From Stenogyne calaminthoides (Eukaryota > Streptophyta > Magnoliopsida > Lamiales > Lamiaceae): a DNA stretch of 64,000 nt. The notes below the pieces were generated by a model. The model had not been told where the DNA came from, did not search any database, and worked only from the letters and a program-made list of their open reading frames with translations. Of this stretch, positions 54,563 through 64,000 are shown piece after piece (the stretch's first letter is position 1; the number at the start of each line of letters is the position of its first letter). The DNA is taken from the NCBI GenBank assembly GCA_037126765.1, contig JBBCBC010000053.1, positions 310,001-374,000 of the forward strand, written 5' to 3'. Both the position numbers and the translations under genes were made by a program.

Positions 54563-56502
54563 TGTTGGTCCCGGCAAACGAGTCTTACACGTGTATGGGG
54601 GGAAATACGTGCGTGTTCGGTTTTTAAACTTTTTTTCATCGAGGTCACTTTGGGTCGATAATCCTCAAGATTAGGTTCGAGAAGACAGATCGCTCGAGTC
54701 AAAGTCTCATCGAGACAGTGATCCCGAAGCCGCTTTCGTAAACCCTCGATAATCCCAACCGAGTAATCGAGTGTCAGAGATCCCGAAGTTGCTTGGATCA
54801 GATAACTAACTTATCGAACCCTCGTAAGAATACGTTCGGTTTGGTAACTATCCGTTTCTAGCTACTTTCAACCAGCGGAATGGTTTCGCCCTTAGTTTAT
54901 ACTGCTTTTAAGCTTTGCTTAAAAACCTTCCCTTTATGAAATAGTGATTAGGCTGTGATTCACTTATGCAACTTCAGTGGATTGATTCCAACTGAATATC
55001 AGTGAAAAGTATGCTTTCAAAATCAAGTCAATGCAACAGATAAGCACAGATAAGGAAAGCAATAAAGAACACAACAATTATAGTGGTTCAGAGACTCAAG
55101 CTCCTACGTCCACTCTCTCCGACTCTTCAGAGAAATTCACTATCAACTTCTGAGCTTTCTGACTACCTCGTAGTTTACATTTACTCAACTCGCCCCGAAG
55201 TTTTTCGACTACTCCACATAGTTTACTTATACTCAACCCGACCTTGAGCTTTTACGACTACCTCCGTAGTTTACTTACTCAATCACACACAAGCTTTCGG
55301 ACTACCCCTCGTAGCTTACTAACTTCTCCTCTAGAGTTTTTCGACTACTCCGCCGAGTTTACTAACTATTTACAACACTTCTCACCAACAAACACACTCC
55401 AACTACCTTCACAAGGGTTTGGGGTTTCTTGGTTGGTTTCAACTAGATGAGATATCCTTTACAATGAAGCACAATGCAAAGGGTTAGGATATCTCGAATA
55501 AGCTTTGGATAATTCTTATCAAGCTAGGCTTAGTATAGTGAGCTCTCTTCAATATTGAAGCACTTGGGAAATTCTAAGTTTTTCGAGTGCTTTTTAACTT
55601 TTACAAGAATAAGCTTGAGCTCTTAAGTTATGTATAAATTTCCCGTAACCTTACAATGTAGAGGGTCACCAAGATTTATAAGCATACACCAAGGTCACTC
55701 TAAAAACTATCCGTTGGAGAGACAGCTTTGTGAGTTCCCTCTTGTGGTGTGTGAAACGGCTATATTTAGGGTTTGAAACTCCCTAACACTTTCTAGGCAA
55801 TAACCTTCCATGTAGCCGGTCTTCACTTTTTGCAGTCTGGAACTTTTGTACATCTGACATCTTTTTCAGAGACCACATCCGCTGTCGGTCAAGATGGTAT
55901 GATGTTGTCTTTCTCTTTTTTGACTTTTGTCTCCAGTTAAAGGTAGACACCTTCAACGGCTCTTTTTGGTTACAAACTCTGAGTTTGATATAACCTTAAC
56001 AACACTTCTGACTTAGTTCCTTTTGTCTGCATTTGAAATGTTTTGGCAGATATCTAACTTTCTAAGGAATCACGATCTTCTCAGTATTGCATCCTTCAGA
56101 TAGATATATTCAGTGCCTCGGAACATTCAGGTTCATACTGAGCATTTAGTACCTCACTGATTCTTCAGTAATTACTGTGCCTTCAGTATTCTTGATCTTT
56201 GGTTTCTCAGTCTCCATTCTTTGTGTCTTCAGAGTCTTCAGGGTCTTCTGAATCTTTGTAGTTTATACTGACTGATGTGCTGAGTCTTCTTGATGAGTCT
56301 TGATTTTTTCAAGATCTCATCGAAGTCTTGAAGAACTATCCTGAACTATATCTGCTGACTATACATTCTGCAGATAACATCCTGAATATTCTAAAAACTG
56401 AATCCTGACTCAACTTATCAAGATCATTCTGAACATGTCATACTCAGGGGTTTTGGGATCTAATCAAAATCATAAATCTTTATTAAAATTCATCTCCCAA
56501 CA
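54563..56502 (-). repeat. 5' LTR of element A
   Basis: It runs from TGTTGGTCCCGG to CATCTCCCAACA as read on the + strand. It has extra ladder units (55180-55290) compared with the other LTR. From about 55790 on, CAG/CTG look normal; from 54563 to about 55400 many are replaced by CG forms. The target copy atgat follows at 56503-56507. Confidence 0.9.
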
Positions 56503-57714
56503 ATGATGATACCAACAGATGCTACAACTGCAAGAAGAAAGATCACTTCCAGTACGATTGTCCTGAGTTGACTTCCAAGGAAAGAAAGGAAAGGCAAGCT
56601 AAAAGAGACAAGAAGTATCCCAGCAAGAAGGCTATGGTTGCTGAAGAAGAACATTCTGAAGAAGGATCTAGCTCTTCAGAAAAAATGTTCTCAGATAGTG
56701 ATAGTAATGATGTATGCCTTGTTGCTATTGAGGAGGTAAATTCTTCTATCTTTGTTGCTGCTCCTACATAAGCACCTGAGTTATCAAGTTCATCTGTAAC
56801 CAGTAATTTTGATTTGATGGGTTCTCTTGAGAATCTGATGAAGGACTATTCTGTGTTACAAGAACTGTTCATTGAAACTCAAGAGCAGAATGAAGAACTG
56901 ACTGCTGAGAATCTGAGGTGGAAAAACTCTAATGCTGCTGAGATCACTTCTCAATTGATGGGAGTTACTGATGAACTTGATGTTCTGAAAGTACAACTCT
57001 CAGAGAAAGAGAAAGTGGTAGAGGCCCTGAAAGGAAAGTTAGAGAAATCCACTGAGGAGAATCAGCTTATCAGGACATAGTTCAATGACCTCTTTGAGAA
57101 ACATGAAACTCTAAAGAAAAGTGAGGATAGTTTGCGGAGAAAGTTAGCTCTATTGAATTCTGCATCTCATGCAATAGATGAAATCCAGAGCCATCAAAGA
57201 CCTGCAACTATAAAGGCTGAATTGGGATATAATCCAGGGGGAACCTCACATGATATTCTGAATGCTGCTTCTACAAGTGGCACTAAGACTGTCTTTGTTA
57301 AACCGGCGGTTCGTACTGATCTTCTCATTGAAGAACAACCCCGCGTTTTAGACAGGGTAAAGGACCTATGGTTTCAGAGAACCTGAAGGTTCAGGAAAGA
57401 AAGCCCAAACATCAGGAAATGGCTAGAAAACCTGAACATTCGGTAGGAAATCCTCAGGCCAGTACTTCAAAACCTCAAACTAAGAATACCAACCTAAAGA
57501 AAACTGCCCTGAACCATCAGAGGAATCCTCAGAAGAGAAACACTCAGCCTAGAAATTCTCAGATGAGGAGACCAAGTCCTCAGGTTACTGAAAGACCCCA
57601 ATTTCAGTACAGGCAACCTAAACCCCACTTGCCTAAGGGTGAAGGTTCCCTGAACCCAAGTCAGCAGAGACAGAGATCAGCTGAACCAAAGCCAAAGCAC
57701 TAGAACAAGAGGCC
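56503..57714 (+). pseudogene. Gag C-terminal part of element B
   Basis: Resuming after element A: DTNRCYNCKKKDHFQYDCPE, an intact CX2CX4HX4C zinc knuckle, then KERKERQAKRDKKYPSKKAM and an acidic stretch to a TAA (56769-56771). A coiled-coil-like part follows (LENLMKDYSVLQELFIETQE, SEKEKVVEALKGKLEKSTEE), broken by TAG at 57078-57080. Then comes a basic Pro/Gln-rich stretch (57368-57703) with SQMRRPSPQVTERPQF, as usual before the SIRE protease. Confidence 0.85.
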
Positions 57715-58383
57715 TGAACCCAAGAAGAACTCTAAGGCTCATGTTCATGCTAAGGCTAGCACTCATACACAGGGTACTACCAAGGCATGTAAGGTGGTGA
57801 ATGTGTATGTAGATGTTTATGGAAGATAAATCAGCCACTCTAAAGTAATTAGAGTTGTGAGGAAGATTTGGGTTCCAAAAGGTACAACTAACCTGGTAGG
57901 ACCCTACACCAAATGGGTACCTAAGGTCTGATTTTGTTTCAGGTGAAGGAAAAGGGCACTGAGCTGAATAAAGACAACATAGCCCTGATGAGTGGAACTA
58001 AAATTTCACCTGCTGCATGGTACTTGGACAGTGGATGCTCAAGACACATGACATGATACAAGCATTTGCTCACTGACTATGTTGAACAGAAAGGCCCTCA
58101 GATAACTTTTGGAGACAACTCCAAAGGACAAACAGAAGGATATGGAACACTTGAAGTTGATATTGTTCATATCCATGGTGTATCATATGTGTCTGGTTTA
58201 AAGCATAACTTGTTTTCTATCAGTCAATTCTGTGATAAAGGATTCAGTGTTGAATTCTCAAAGAACTTGTGTTATGTCAAAGATAATGTTTCACAACAAG
58301 TACTATTGACTGGTACTAGAAATAGGAATTGTGTATCTTGTTTATTGGAGACTAACTACTATGGATACATGTTTAATGGCTAA
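57715..58383 (+). pseudogene. Protease region of element B
   Basis: The active site WYLDSGCSRHMT (about 58018-58053) is intact in its DSG but is followed at 58054-58056 by a TGA. The next words are LLTDYVEQKGPQITFGDNSK, GYGTLEVDIVHIHGVSYVSG, LKHNLFSISQFCDKGFSVEF and SKNLCYVKDNVSQQVLLTGT. A frame change near 58330 ends the piece. Confidence 0.88.
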
Positions 58384-59293
58384 GAAAGCTACTGAAACTA
58401 GTTGGTTATGGCACAAAAGACTGAATCGCTTGAAGTTCAAAACCTTGAACAAACTTGCAAGATTAGCACTTGTGAGGGGGTAACCTAATGAAGTGTTCAG
58501 TAAGGATCATGTTTGTGATTCTTATCAGAAAGGCAAACAAATTAGAGCATCATTCAAAAGCAAAGTAGAAGTTTCGACTGATAGAATACTTCAACTGTTA
58601 CATATGGATCTCTTTGGTCCAGTAACACCTGTGAGCACAAATGACAGGAAATATACACTTGTAGTAGTTGATGACTACTCTAAATACACATGGGTCATAT
58701 TCTTACTCAGTAAGAAAGAGACTCAGACAAAACTGCCAGAATTACTGAAAAGGCTCTGTAATGAAAAGAATCTGAGTGTGGTCAAAATCAGATCAGATAA
58801 AGGCACTGAGTTTATCAACCATATTATATTTAATTATTGTGCAGCAAATGGAATAGCTCATGAAACATCAGCTGCAAGGACCCCTCAACAAAATGGTATT
58901 GCTGAAAGAAGAAATAGGACCCTGAAAGAAGCTGCAAGAACAATGGTTGCTGAAGCTGACATTCCAAAGAGATTTTGGGCTGAGGCAGTCAACACTACAT
59001 GCTACTCTCAGAACAGATCTATGTTGACAAAGAATCAAGGCAAAACACCTTATGAGTTGTGGAATGAAAGGAAGCCTCTTGTTTCTTTCTTTCATGTGTT
59101 TGGTTGTAAGTGTTTCATACACAATAATGGTAAAGATCAGTCGAAAACCTTTGATAGCAAAGCTGATGAAGGAATATTCTTGGGATATTCTGAAGTCAGT
59201 AAAGCCTTCAGAGTTTACAACTGTAGGACCCTTATTGTGGAAGAAACACCTCATGTTATTTTTGATGAATCTACTTGTGTTCATAAGAAATAG
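58384..59293 (+). pseudogene. Integrase of element B
   Basis: The zinc module is LWHKRLNRLKFK (a shifted His) ending CDSYQKGKQIR, with a TAA between (58483). The core is intact for 260 codons: HMDLFGPVTPVS (Asp), KIRSDKGTEFINH (Asp), QQNGIAERRNRTLKEAARTM (Glu), FWAEAVNTTCYSQNRS and FHVFGCKCFIHNNGKDQSKT. The C-terminal GIFLGYSEVSKAFRVYNCRT is present and ends at a TAG. This is the best integrase of the window, but the zinc module is lost. Confidence 0.9.
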
Positions 59294-60543
59294 GAAGATG
59301 ATTCAGGAGACTTGACAAAGAGGATCACCAGACTTAGCCTGAAGAAGAATGTCAAACCATCATCTGAGCCTGAAAAGAAGAAGTCAATCACTTACTATGA
59401 ATGGAGTGAAACTGACTTAGAGGAAGAAGAGACTCAGGATGGAAATACTCAGGCTGGTGAAACTCAGGATGATAGTTCTTCACTAAAGGAAAGTCAACAC
59501 ACTGAAGCTGACCCATCTGAACAAACCCCGGTTCAGACTCAGGTATGTAATGCCGATGAAGATGTGGTCGCAGCTGAGGCAAACTCTGAATCTATCAACC
59601 AAGGAGGAACAAATGTCACTGACAAAGTTCTATATGGAATTTCCCCTAAGGAAGATGATCCCCTTTCTCCTTTCTTGTTGTTCCCTGAGTTTAATGAATT
59701 ACCTGAACCTAACATTTCTGATGTTGAGGATACTACTGAAGGGGGAACATCCAGGAGAACATGGTTAGATAGCCACCCTACAATTCAGATTGTGGGAGAT
59801 CTATCTGAAGGAGTTAAGACAAGAAGGTTCCATGGAGAAAGTGATTTATTCTGTTGCTTCCTATCTGAGAAAGAACCTACTGAGATTGAAGAAGCTCTTC
59901 AAGATTCATTCTGGATTATTGCTATGTAAGAAAAGCTGAACCAATTCACAAGAAATGAAGTTTGGGAGCTAGTATATAGACCTAAGAGGCACAATGTGAT
60001 TGGAACTAAATGGGTATTCAAGAACAAGAGAGATGAGAACAACATCATTGTAATAAACAAGGCAAGGCTAGTTGCACAAGATTATTCCCAAGAAGAAGGC
60101 TTGGATTATGATGAAACCTTTGCACCTGTTGCAAGACTAGAAGCCATCAGATAGTTTCTTGCATATGCAGCTCACATGAAGTTCATAGTCTATCAGATGG
60201 ATGTGAAAAGTGCATTTCTGAATGGTGTGCTTAAAGAAGAGGTTTATGTGGAACAACCTCCTGGCTTCTGTCAGAATGACCAAGTTTACAGGCTCAGGAA
60301 AGCCTTGTATGGTCTGAAGCAAGCACCCAGAGCATGGTATGATACTCTATCTTAATTTCTGACTGACCATGGTTTTACCAAAGGGACTGTTTATAGAACC
60401 TTGTTCAGGATAGAAGATGAGAAAGATATCTTACTAGTTCAGATTTATGTGGATGACATCATTTTTGGATCTCCTAATCATCAAATGTGTGAAAATTTTT
60501 CTGCTCTGATGAAAGAAAAGTTTGAGATGTCAATGATGGGGTA
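59294..60543 (+). pseudogene. Linker and reverse transcriptase of element B
   Basis: An acidic Ser/Thr/Gln linker (59312-59860) leads to IEEALQDSFWIIAM, a TAA, then the RT: RNEVWELVYRPKRHNVIGTK, WVFKNKRDENN, KARLVAQDYSQEEGLDYDET, a TAG near 60152, MDVKSAFLNGVLKEEVYVEQ, ALYGLKQAPRAWYDTLS, a TAA near 60354, and VQIYVDDIIFGSPNHQMCEN. A TAG at 60541-60543 interrupts just before the MNFFLGL word. Most stops are single-base changes from Gln or Glu codons of the family. Confidence 0.9.
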
Positions 60544-60544
60544 G

Positions 60545-61392
60545 ATGAATTTCTTTCTAGGACTTCAGGTGAAACAGTCAAAAGAAGGAATTTTCATCAA
60601 TCAGGCAAAGTACACCAGAGATCTGATTGCTAAGTATGGTGTACAGAATTGCAATGCAGTTAGAATTCCTATGAATACTAACTACAAGATGGATCCTGAT
60701 CCTGAAGTCAAGTCAGTTAACCACACTGATTATAGAGGGATTATTGGATCATCGCTCTATTTCACAGCAAGTAGGCCTGACATCACCTTTGCTGTTGGGA
60801 TATGTGCAAGATACCAAGCTAATCCTAAGGCTAGTCACATGGAAGCTGCCAAAAAGATTCTGAGATATCTTAAAGGCACTGTGAATAGAGGATTATGGTA
60901 TCCAGCTGATGATAACCTTGAATTAATTGGTTATTCAGATGATGACTATGGTGGTTGCAGAATTGACAGAAAGGCCACTTCAGGAACTTGTCAATTTCCT
61001 GGAAGCAAACTGATATCTTGGTTCTCTAAAAACAAACTTCAGTTGCAACTAGTACTACTGAAGCAGAATACATGGCTACAAGAAGTTGTTGTGCACAGAT
61101 TCTTTGGCGAAGGCAACAATTGTGGGATTATAAGATTATAGTCAATGAAGTAGCCATATTTTTTGACAATAACAGTGTTATTGCTATTTCACAAAATCCG
61201 ATATTGCACACCAGATGCAAACATGTTGACATCAGACATCATTTCATTAGAGACCATGTTGAGAAGAAAGATATCAGGATGGAGAAAATTTATACTGATA
61301 AACAAAGGGCTGATATTCTTACTAAGCCTTTGGCTGAGTCAAGATTTCATGACCTATCAGTAGAATTAGGGATGTTGGATCCTGGTGAGTAA
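60545..61392 (+). pseudogene. RT end and RNase H of element B
   Basis: MNFFLGLQVKQSKEGIFINQ, KYTRDLIAKYGVQNCNAVRI, GSSLYFTASRPDITFAVGIC, ARYQANPKASHMEAAKKILR, YSDDDYGGCRIDRKATSGTC, a frame change near 61040 at the STTEAEYMA word, then DNNSVIAISQNPILHTRCKH, VDIRHHFIRDHVEKKDIRME and QRADILTKPLAESRFHDLSV. This is a full SIRE RNase H with one frame break. Confidence 0.9.
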
Positions 61393-61994
61393 AATTCACT
61401 GAAGGGAGAAGTTCTTCAGATGCGTGAAGTTATTTAGGAAGGAATAACTCAGGACAAAAATCTCTCATGATGGAAACTGAATATCAGGATAATTTTTGTC
61501 AAGGTCAGTATTCAGTAAGGCTTAAGTATTTAATTAATCCTGAAACAATACTTAGCTCATGCATTTACTCACATCATTTATTTCAGTCAGTAATCATTTG
61601 AAATAAATGATAAAAGACCTGAACTTTAAGCGGGAATGTTTGAAAGAATCTTATTGGCTAGAATTTCGGTAGAGAACCGAAGGGTTGCCTCGATTAGAGT
61701 GAAACATCATTTTGTCACCCTAATTGCTGCTATTTGCTTCGTTTATCTGATTATTTGCTATAAATAGCAAATAACCATCGAGATTATATTTAATCACAGA
61801 CTAAATCTCAACCGTTCACTTCTTTATCCTTCAAAGATTTAATCTTAGCCCTTGATCTTCGTTTTCCAGATCATATAAATACCCAAGTTTTCTCTTGGTC
61901 AAACACTTTACACTCTTTGCCATTCAAACGTTCAAACTCTCAAAACCCTTAATCTTCATACATTCAAAAATTCAAATTTCATAAACCGTATACA
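61393..61994. other. Spacer between pol and the env-like ORF of element B
   Basis: No gene. It has a gtttatctgattatttgctataaatagcaaataacc palindrome-like stretch around 61740-61775 (quoted in parts) with tataaatag, and a long AT-rich leader to the ATG at 61995. The TATA-like site could drive a subgenomic transcript for the third ORF, an inference. Confidence 0.5.
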
Positions 61995-63759
61995 ATGGAT
62001 TTCCCAAGCTATGCTATGATTAAAGACCTTGCAAAAACCGAAAAGCCTTATTTTGAACACGTTGTGGCGATGATTGATAACAAAGCCACCCCGGTAGAAG
62101 AAGAAGCTTTAAATATGCTTCGGTTGGCTCGGTTGGAGAAATTGGTGAGCAACACGCCGAATTTAGAGCTATCTCAGGAGGTACTGCAATTTGTCGTCAA
62201 CCTACGAGAAGGAGCACAAGGTACACTGGTTTCGCAATTAAGTTTTGGAACTTATGCGAAATCAAAAACAGAGGTTGTGTGTACAAAAGAGGTACGTTTA
62301 TCTCTCGATGATATTAATGATGCTTTTGAGCTTTGCAATAGGGGAAGATCATGCTTTGTATATGTCTGGTAGAGAACATGAGATTTTGGACAGATTTTCG
62401 GAGTCCAAGGTAGAATTGAAAGGGGCTCTGAATAAACGGTGCTTGTAACCGAAATACAAAGTCTTAATTGACATTATGGCCAAGTGCTTGATGAGCACAT
62501 CTGGAAGTCTGGAGCAAGTGAGCCGGAATAAGTTGAGGCTCATGGCCGCAATTGAAGACTCTCTGATGGTCGAGTTTAACTGGTTGAAGTTTCTGGCGGA
62601 CTGCATTTTGCACCAGAACCAAAAGTTGAAGTATGCACAAAGAATGGGAAGGTATTGTTTGGCACGAAGATAAGTTTCCTTATTGAAACTTTTCCTAGGG
62701 AGAACATGTTTTTGCTATCCGGAGAAGAATTTTCTCGGAACCGGATTATGTTCTGAAAGTCGAAGTCACAGAAAAAGAAACCTGCCACTTCAGAGAGTCC
62801 AAGTTCCACATTACAGGATGAGCCTTAAGAACCTGTGGAACCCGTAGAGTCCGAATCTGATCAGGACCATGTTGCCATTGCTGAGGTGGCCAAAAGAAAA
62901 GTAAAGAAAGTGGTTGAAAAATGTCCTGAGGAGACAGAGAAAACAAAGAAAACACTTGAGCTGTTGAAAGTGAAGAGAGAGATTGGAGATAAGAAGAAGA
63001 CTCAGGATGAGCAAAAATGGAAAAAGAAGAGACTCTGAACGATTGGGGAGATGGAATCAGGAGAGAAATCTCTGTTGGATACACTTGCTAAGGTGGTCTC
63101 TCAGGCCACTGCACAGGAAATCCTTCAGGAGGAAATGTTGCCTGAAGGAGGAGGAGATGAAGATGTCTTTACTGAGGTACTAGGTACCAGTATTGGCACT
63201 GATAAGATTACACGAGAGATCTGCACAGGTTCTCAACAACCTGTTGAAGAAAGCCAAATTCCGATCCCACCCACTTACCCCTCAGAGCCAATAATTTCCA
63301 TACTTTCAGAGGCTCAGTCTAGCTCTGAAGAGGAGACACCTGTTCTTGAACTCAGGAAAGGTGAGGCGGAGGAGAAAGAATGGAGGCAGAAGGCTGAACG
63401 TTTTGTACTGGATAAATATCCTGAACTGTCTAACTATCCTGATCTTCAGGGTATATTTTTCAGATTGAAAAAGGCCATGCTGATTGTGAACCAGTCCTTT
63501 TCCATGATGCTGAAGATTGGCAACTTCAGAGGAGAAGAATTTTGGGCTGAAGAGGTGGCCGAGCTAGATGCCTTTTTGGGACTTGGAAAGAGAAGACTGA
63601 GGATCAAACAATCTGAATTTGATGCCTTAGTTCAGAAGAAAGTTGCTGAAAGGAAGGTTTCTGATCAACCTGAAGGAGATGTCAGTGGGAAGGATAAGGA
63701 TGAACAAGGCCCACCTCAGGACAAGAGTATTGAAGACATTCTTGAGGGAGCAAGAAGGA
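61995..63759 (+). pseudogene. Env-like third ORF of element B
   Basis: It starts MDFPSYAMIKDLAKTEKPYF. The next words are EVLQFVVNLREGAQGTLVSQ, RLSLDDINDAFELCN, a frame break near 62342, MSGREHEILDRFSESKVELK, a TAA, YKVLIDIMAKCLMSTSGSLE, MVEFNWLKFLADCIL and AQRMGRYCL. These fit the plant transposon-associated domain also seen in D and A. A charged stretch is broken by several stops (62672-63038). From 63051 a frame is open: KSLLDTLAKVVSQATAQEIL, EKEWRQKAERFVLDKYPELS and RRLRIKQSEFDALVQKKVAE, a coiled-coil-like helical part. It ends where the next LTR appears to begin. No signal peptide or membrane segment is evident. Confidence 0.75.
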
Positions 63760-64000
63760 TGTTGAGCCCAAAGTTGGAGGGTTTTTTAAAAAAAATTCTT
63801 TTTCTCAAAGAATTGCTTTGCTTGTTATTAAACATTTGCATATGACAAGAACATAAATCAATAAAGAACACAACAAAGTATAGTGGTTCGGAGACTCAAG
63901 CTCCTACGTCCACTCTCCCTAATTCGCAGGGAAATTCCTTCAACTCACCCGACTAGTTTATTGTGTTAGTCAACACAGTACAATCATATATTTAAAGAGC
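63760..64000 (-). mobile_element. LTR of another SIRE-like element, cut by the window edge
   Basis: From 63848 the sequence (aataaagaacacaacaaag, gactcaagctcctacgtcc) matches the interior of the A LTRs as they read on the + strand, so this is a related LTR in minus orientation. The left end TGTTGAGCCC at 63760 is inferred from likeness to TGTTGGTCCC and from the end of the B ORF likeness; the target would be aagga. The remaining part lies outside the window. Confidence 0.6.

Larger units (their letters stand above)
42104..56502 (-). mobile_element. SIRE-lineage Ty1/copia element A, complete ends, nested in element B
   Basis: LTRs at 42104-43960 and 54563-56502 have TGTTGG...CCAACA ends. The target atgat is present on both sides (42099-42103 and 56503-56507). 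Removing A with one target copy restores the B Gag frame (QDD joined to DTNRCYNC). Order on the minus strand is primer-binding site, gag, protease, integrase, RT, RNase H, spacer, env-like ORF and polypurine tract. A belongs to the same family as B. Many apparent frameshifts in A coincide with CAG/CTG positions and may be sequence errors (see findings). Confidence 0.92.
27907..63759 (+). mobile_element. SIRE-lineage Ty1/copia element B, host of elements C and A
   Basis: The 5' LTR begins TGTTGGGAGATGAAC at 27907 and ends CCGGGACCAACA at 40990, split by gypsy element C. A primer-binding site, gag, then element A (42104-56502), then the rest of gag, protease, integrase, RT, RNase H, a spacer and the env-like ORF follow. 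The 3' LTR is beyond the window. LTR ends, protein order and the third ORF place it in the SIRE/Maximus lineage, in the same family as A. Stops interrupt nearly every domain. Confidence 0.88.

Overview
This window reads as eudicot plant heterochromatin. Almost every base can be placed in an LTR retrotransposon (mostly Ty1/copia, one Ty3/gypsy), a DNA-transposon remnant, a SINE or a broken gene fragment. I see no intact host gene, no structural RNA gene, no CRISPR array and no bacterial-type operon. The plant origin is supported by SIRE-lineage copia elements with an extra ORF after pol, a chromodomain gypsy element primed by initiator tRNA-Met, hAT debris and a tRNA-derived SINE. The species cannot be named from this sequence.

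Layout. (1) 1-14450 is a nest with all retroelement parts on the + strand. An ASCC2-like gene fragment (minus strand) is cut by copia element F. F is cut by copia element E, E by SIRE element D, and D by a 2.9-kb solo LTR. Only the 3' parts of D, E and F lie in the window. D carries pol remnants and a 584-codon ORF in the env-like position. (2) 14451-18883 is AT-rich and holds a duplicated ~0.54-kb module with an exon-like ORF, a 602-bp non-autonomous hAT element with a perfect 8-bp target duplication, an unassigned exon-like ORF and the 3' end of a decayed hAT transposase. (3) 18884-26286 is copia element H, with both LTRs and a 5-bp target duplication. It is inserted in that hAT transposase and itself carries a solo LTR and a tRNA-derived SINE. 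(4) 27907-63759 is SIRE element B (+). Its 5' LTR is split by a complete but dead chromovirus C (29473-40451, minus), and its gag is split by a second member of its own family, element A (42104-56502, minus). B's env-like ORF is apparently cut by another related LTR that runs off the right edge.

How the parts relate. Each element would once have supplied its own Gag, protease, integrase, RT and RNase H. Every copy here carries stops, frameshifts or insertions, so none can be called autonomous. Several joins are proven from sequence alone: removing an insert together with one target duplication restores the interrupted reading frame (solo LTR in D, solo LTR in H, A in B, H in the hAT pseudogene).

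The strangest signal is in element A. Its two LTRs, and its coding region compared with B, differ mostly at CAG/CTG trinucleotides, which appear as CG, CGG, CCG, CAAG and similar. The changes come in patches and create frameshifts. This looks more like a methylation-linked base-calling or assembly artefact than like decay, and should be settled before A is read as a pseudogene. I found no convincing new biological system. The better candidates for a second look are the open ORF of D, the 135-codon leader ORF of C, the promoter-duplicating tandem repeat at the B/C junction, and the SINE.
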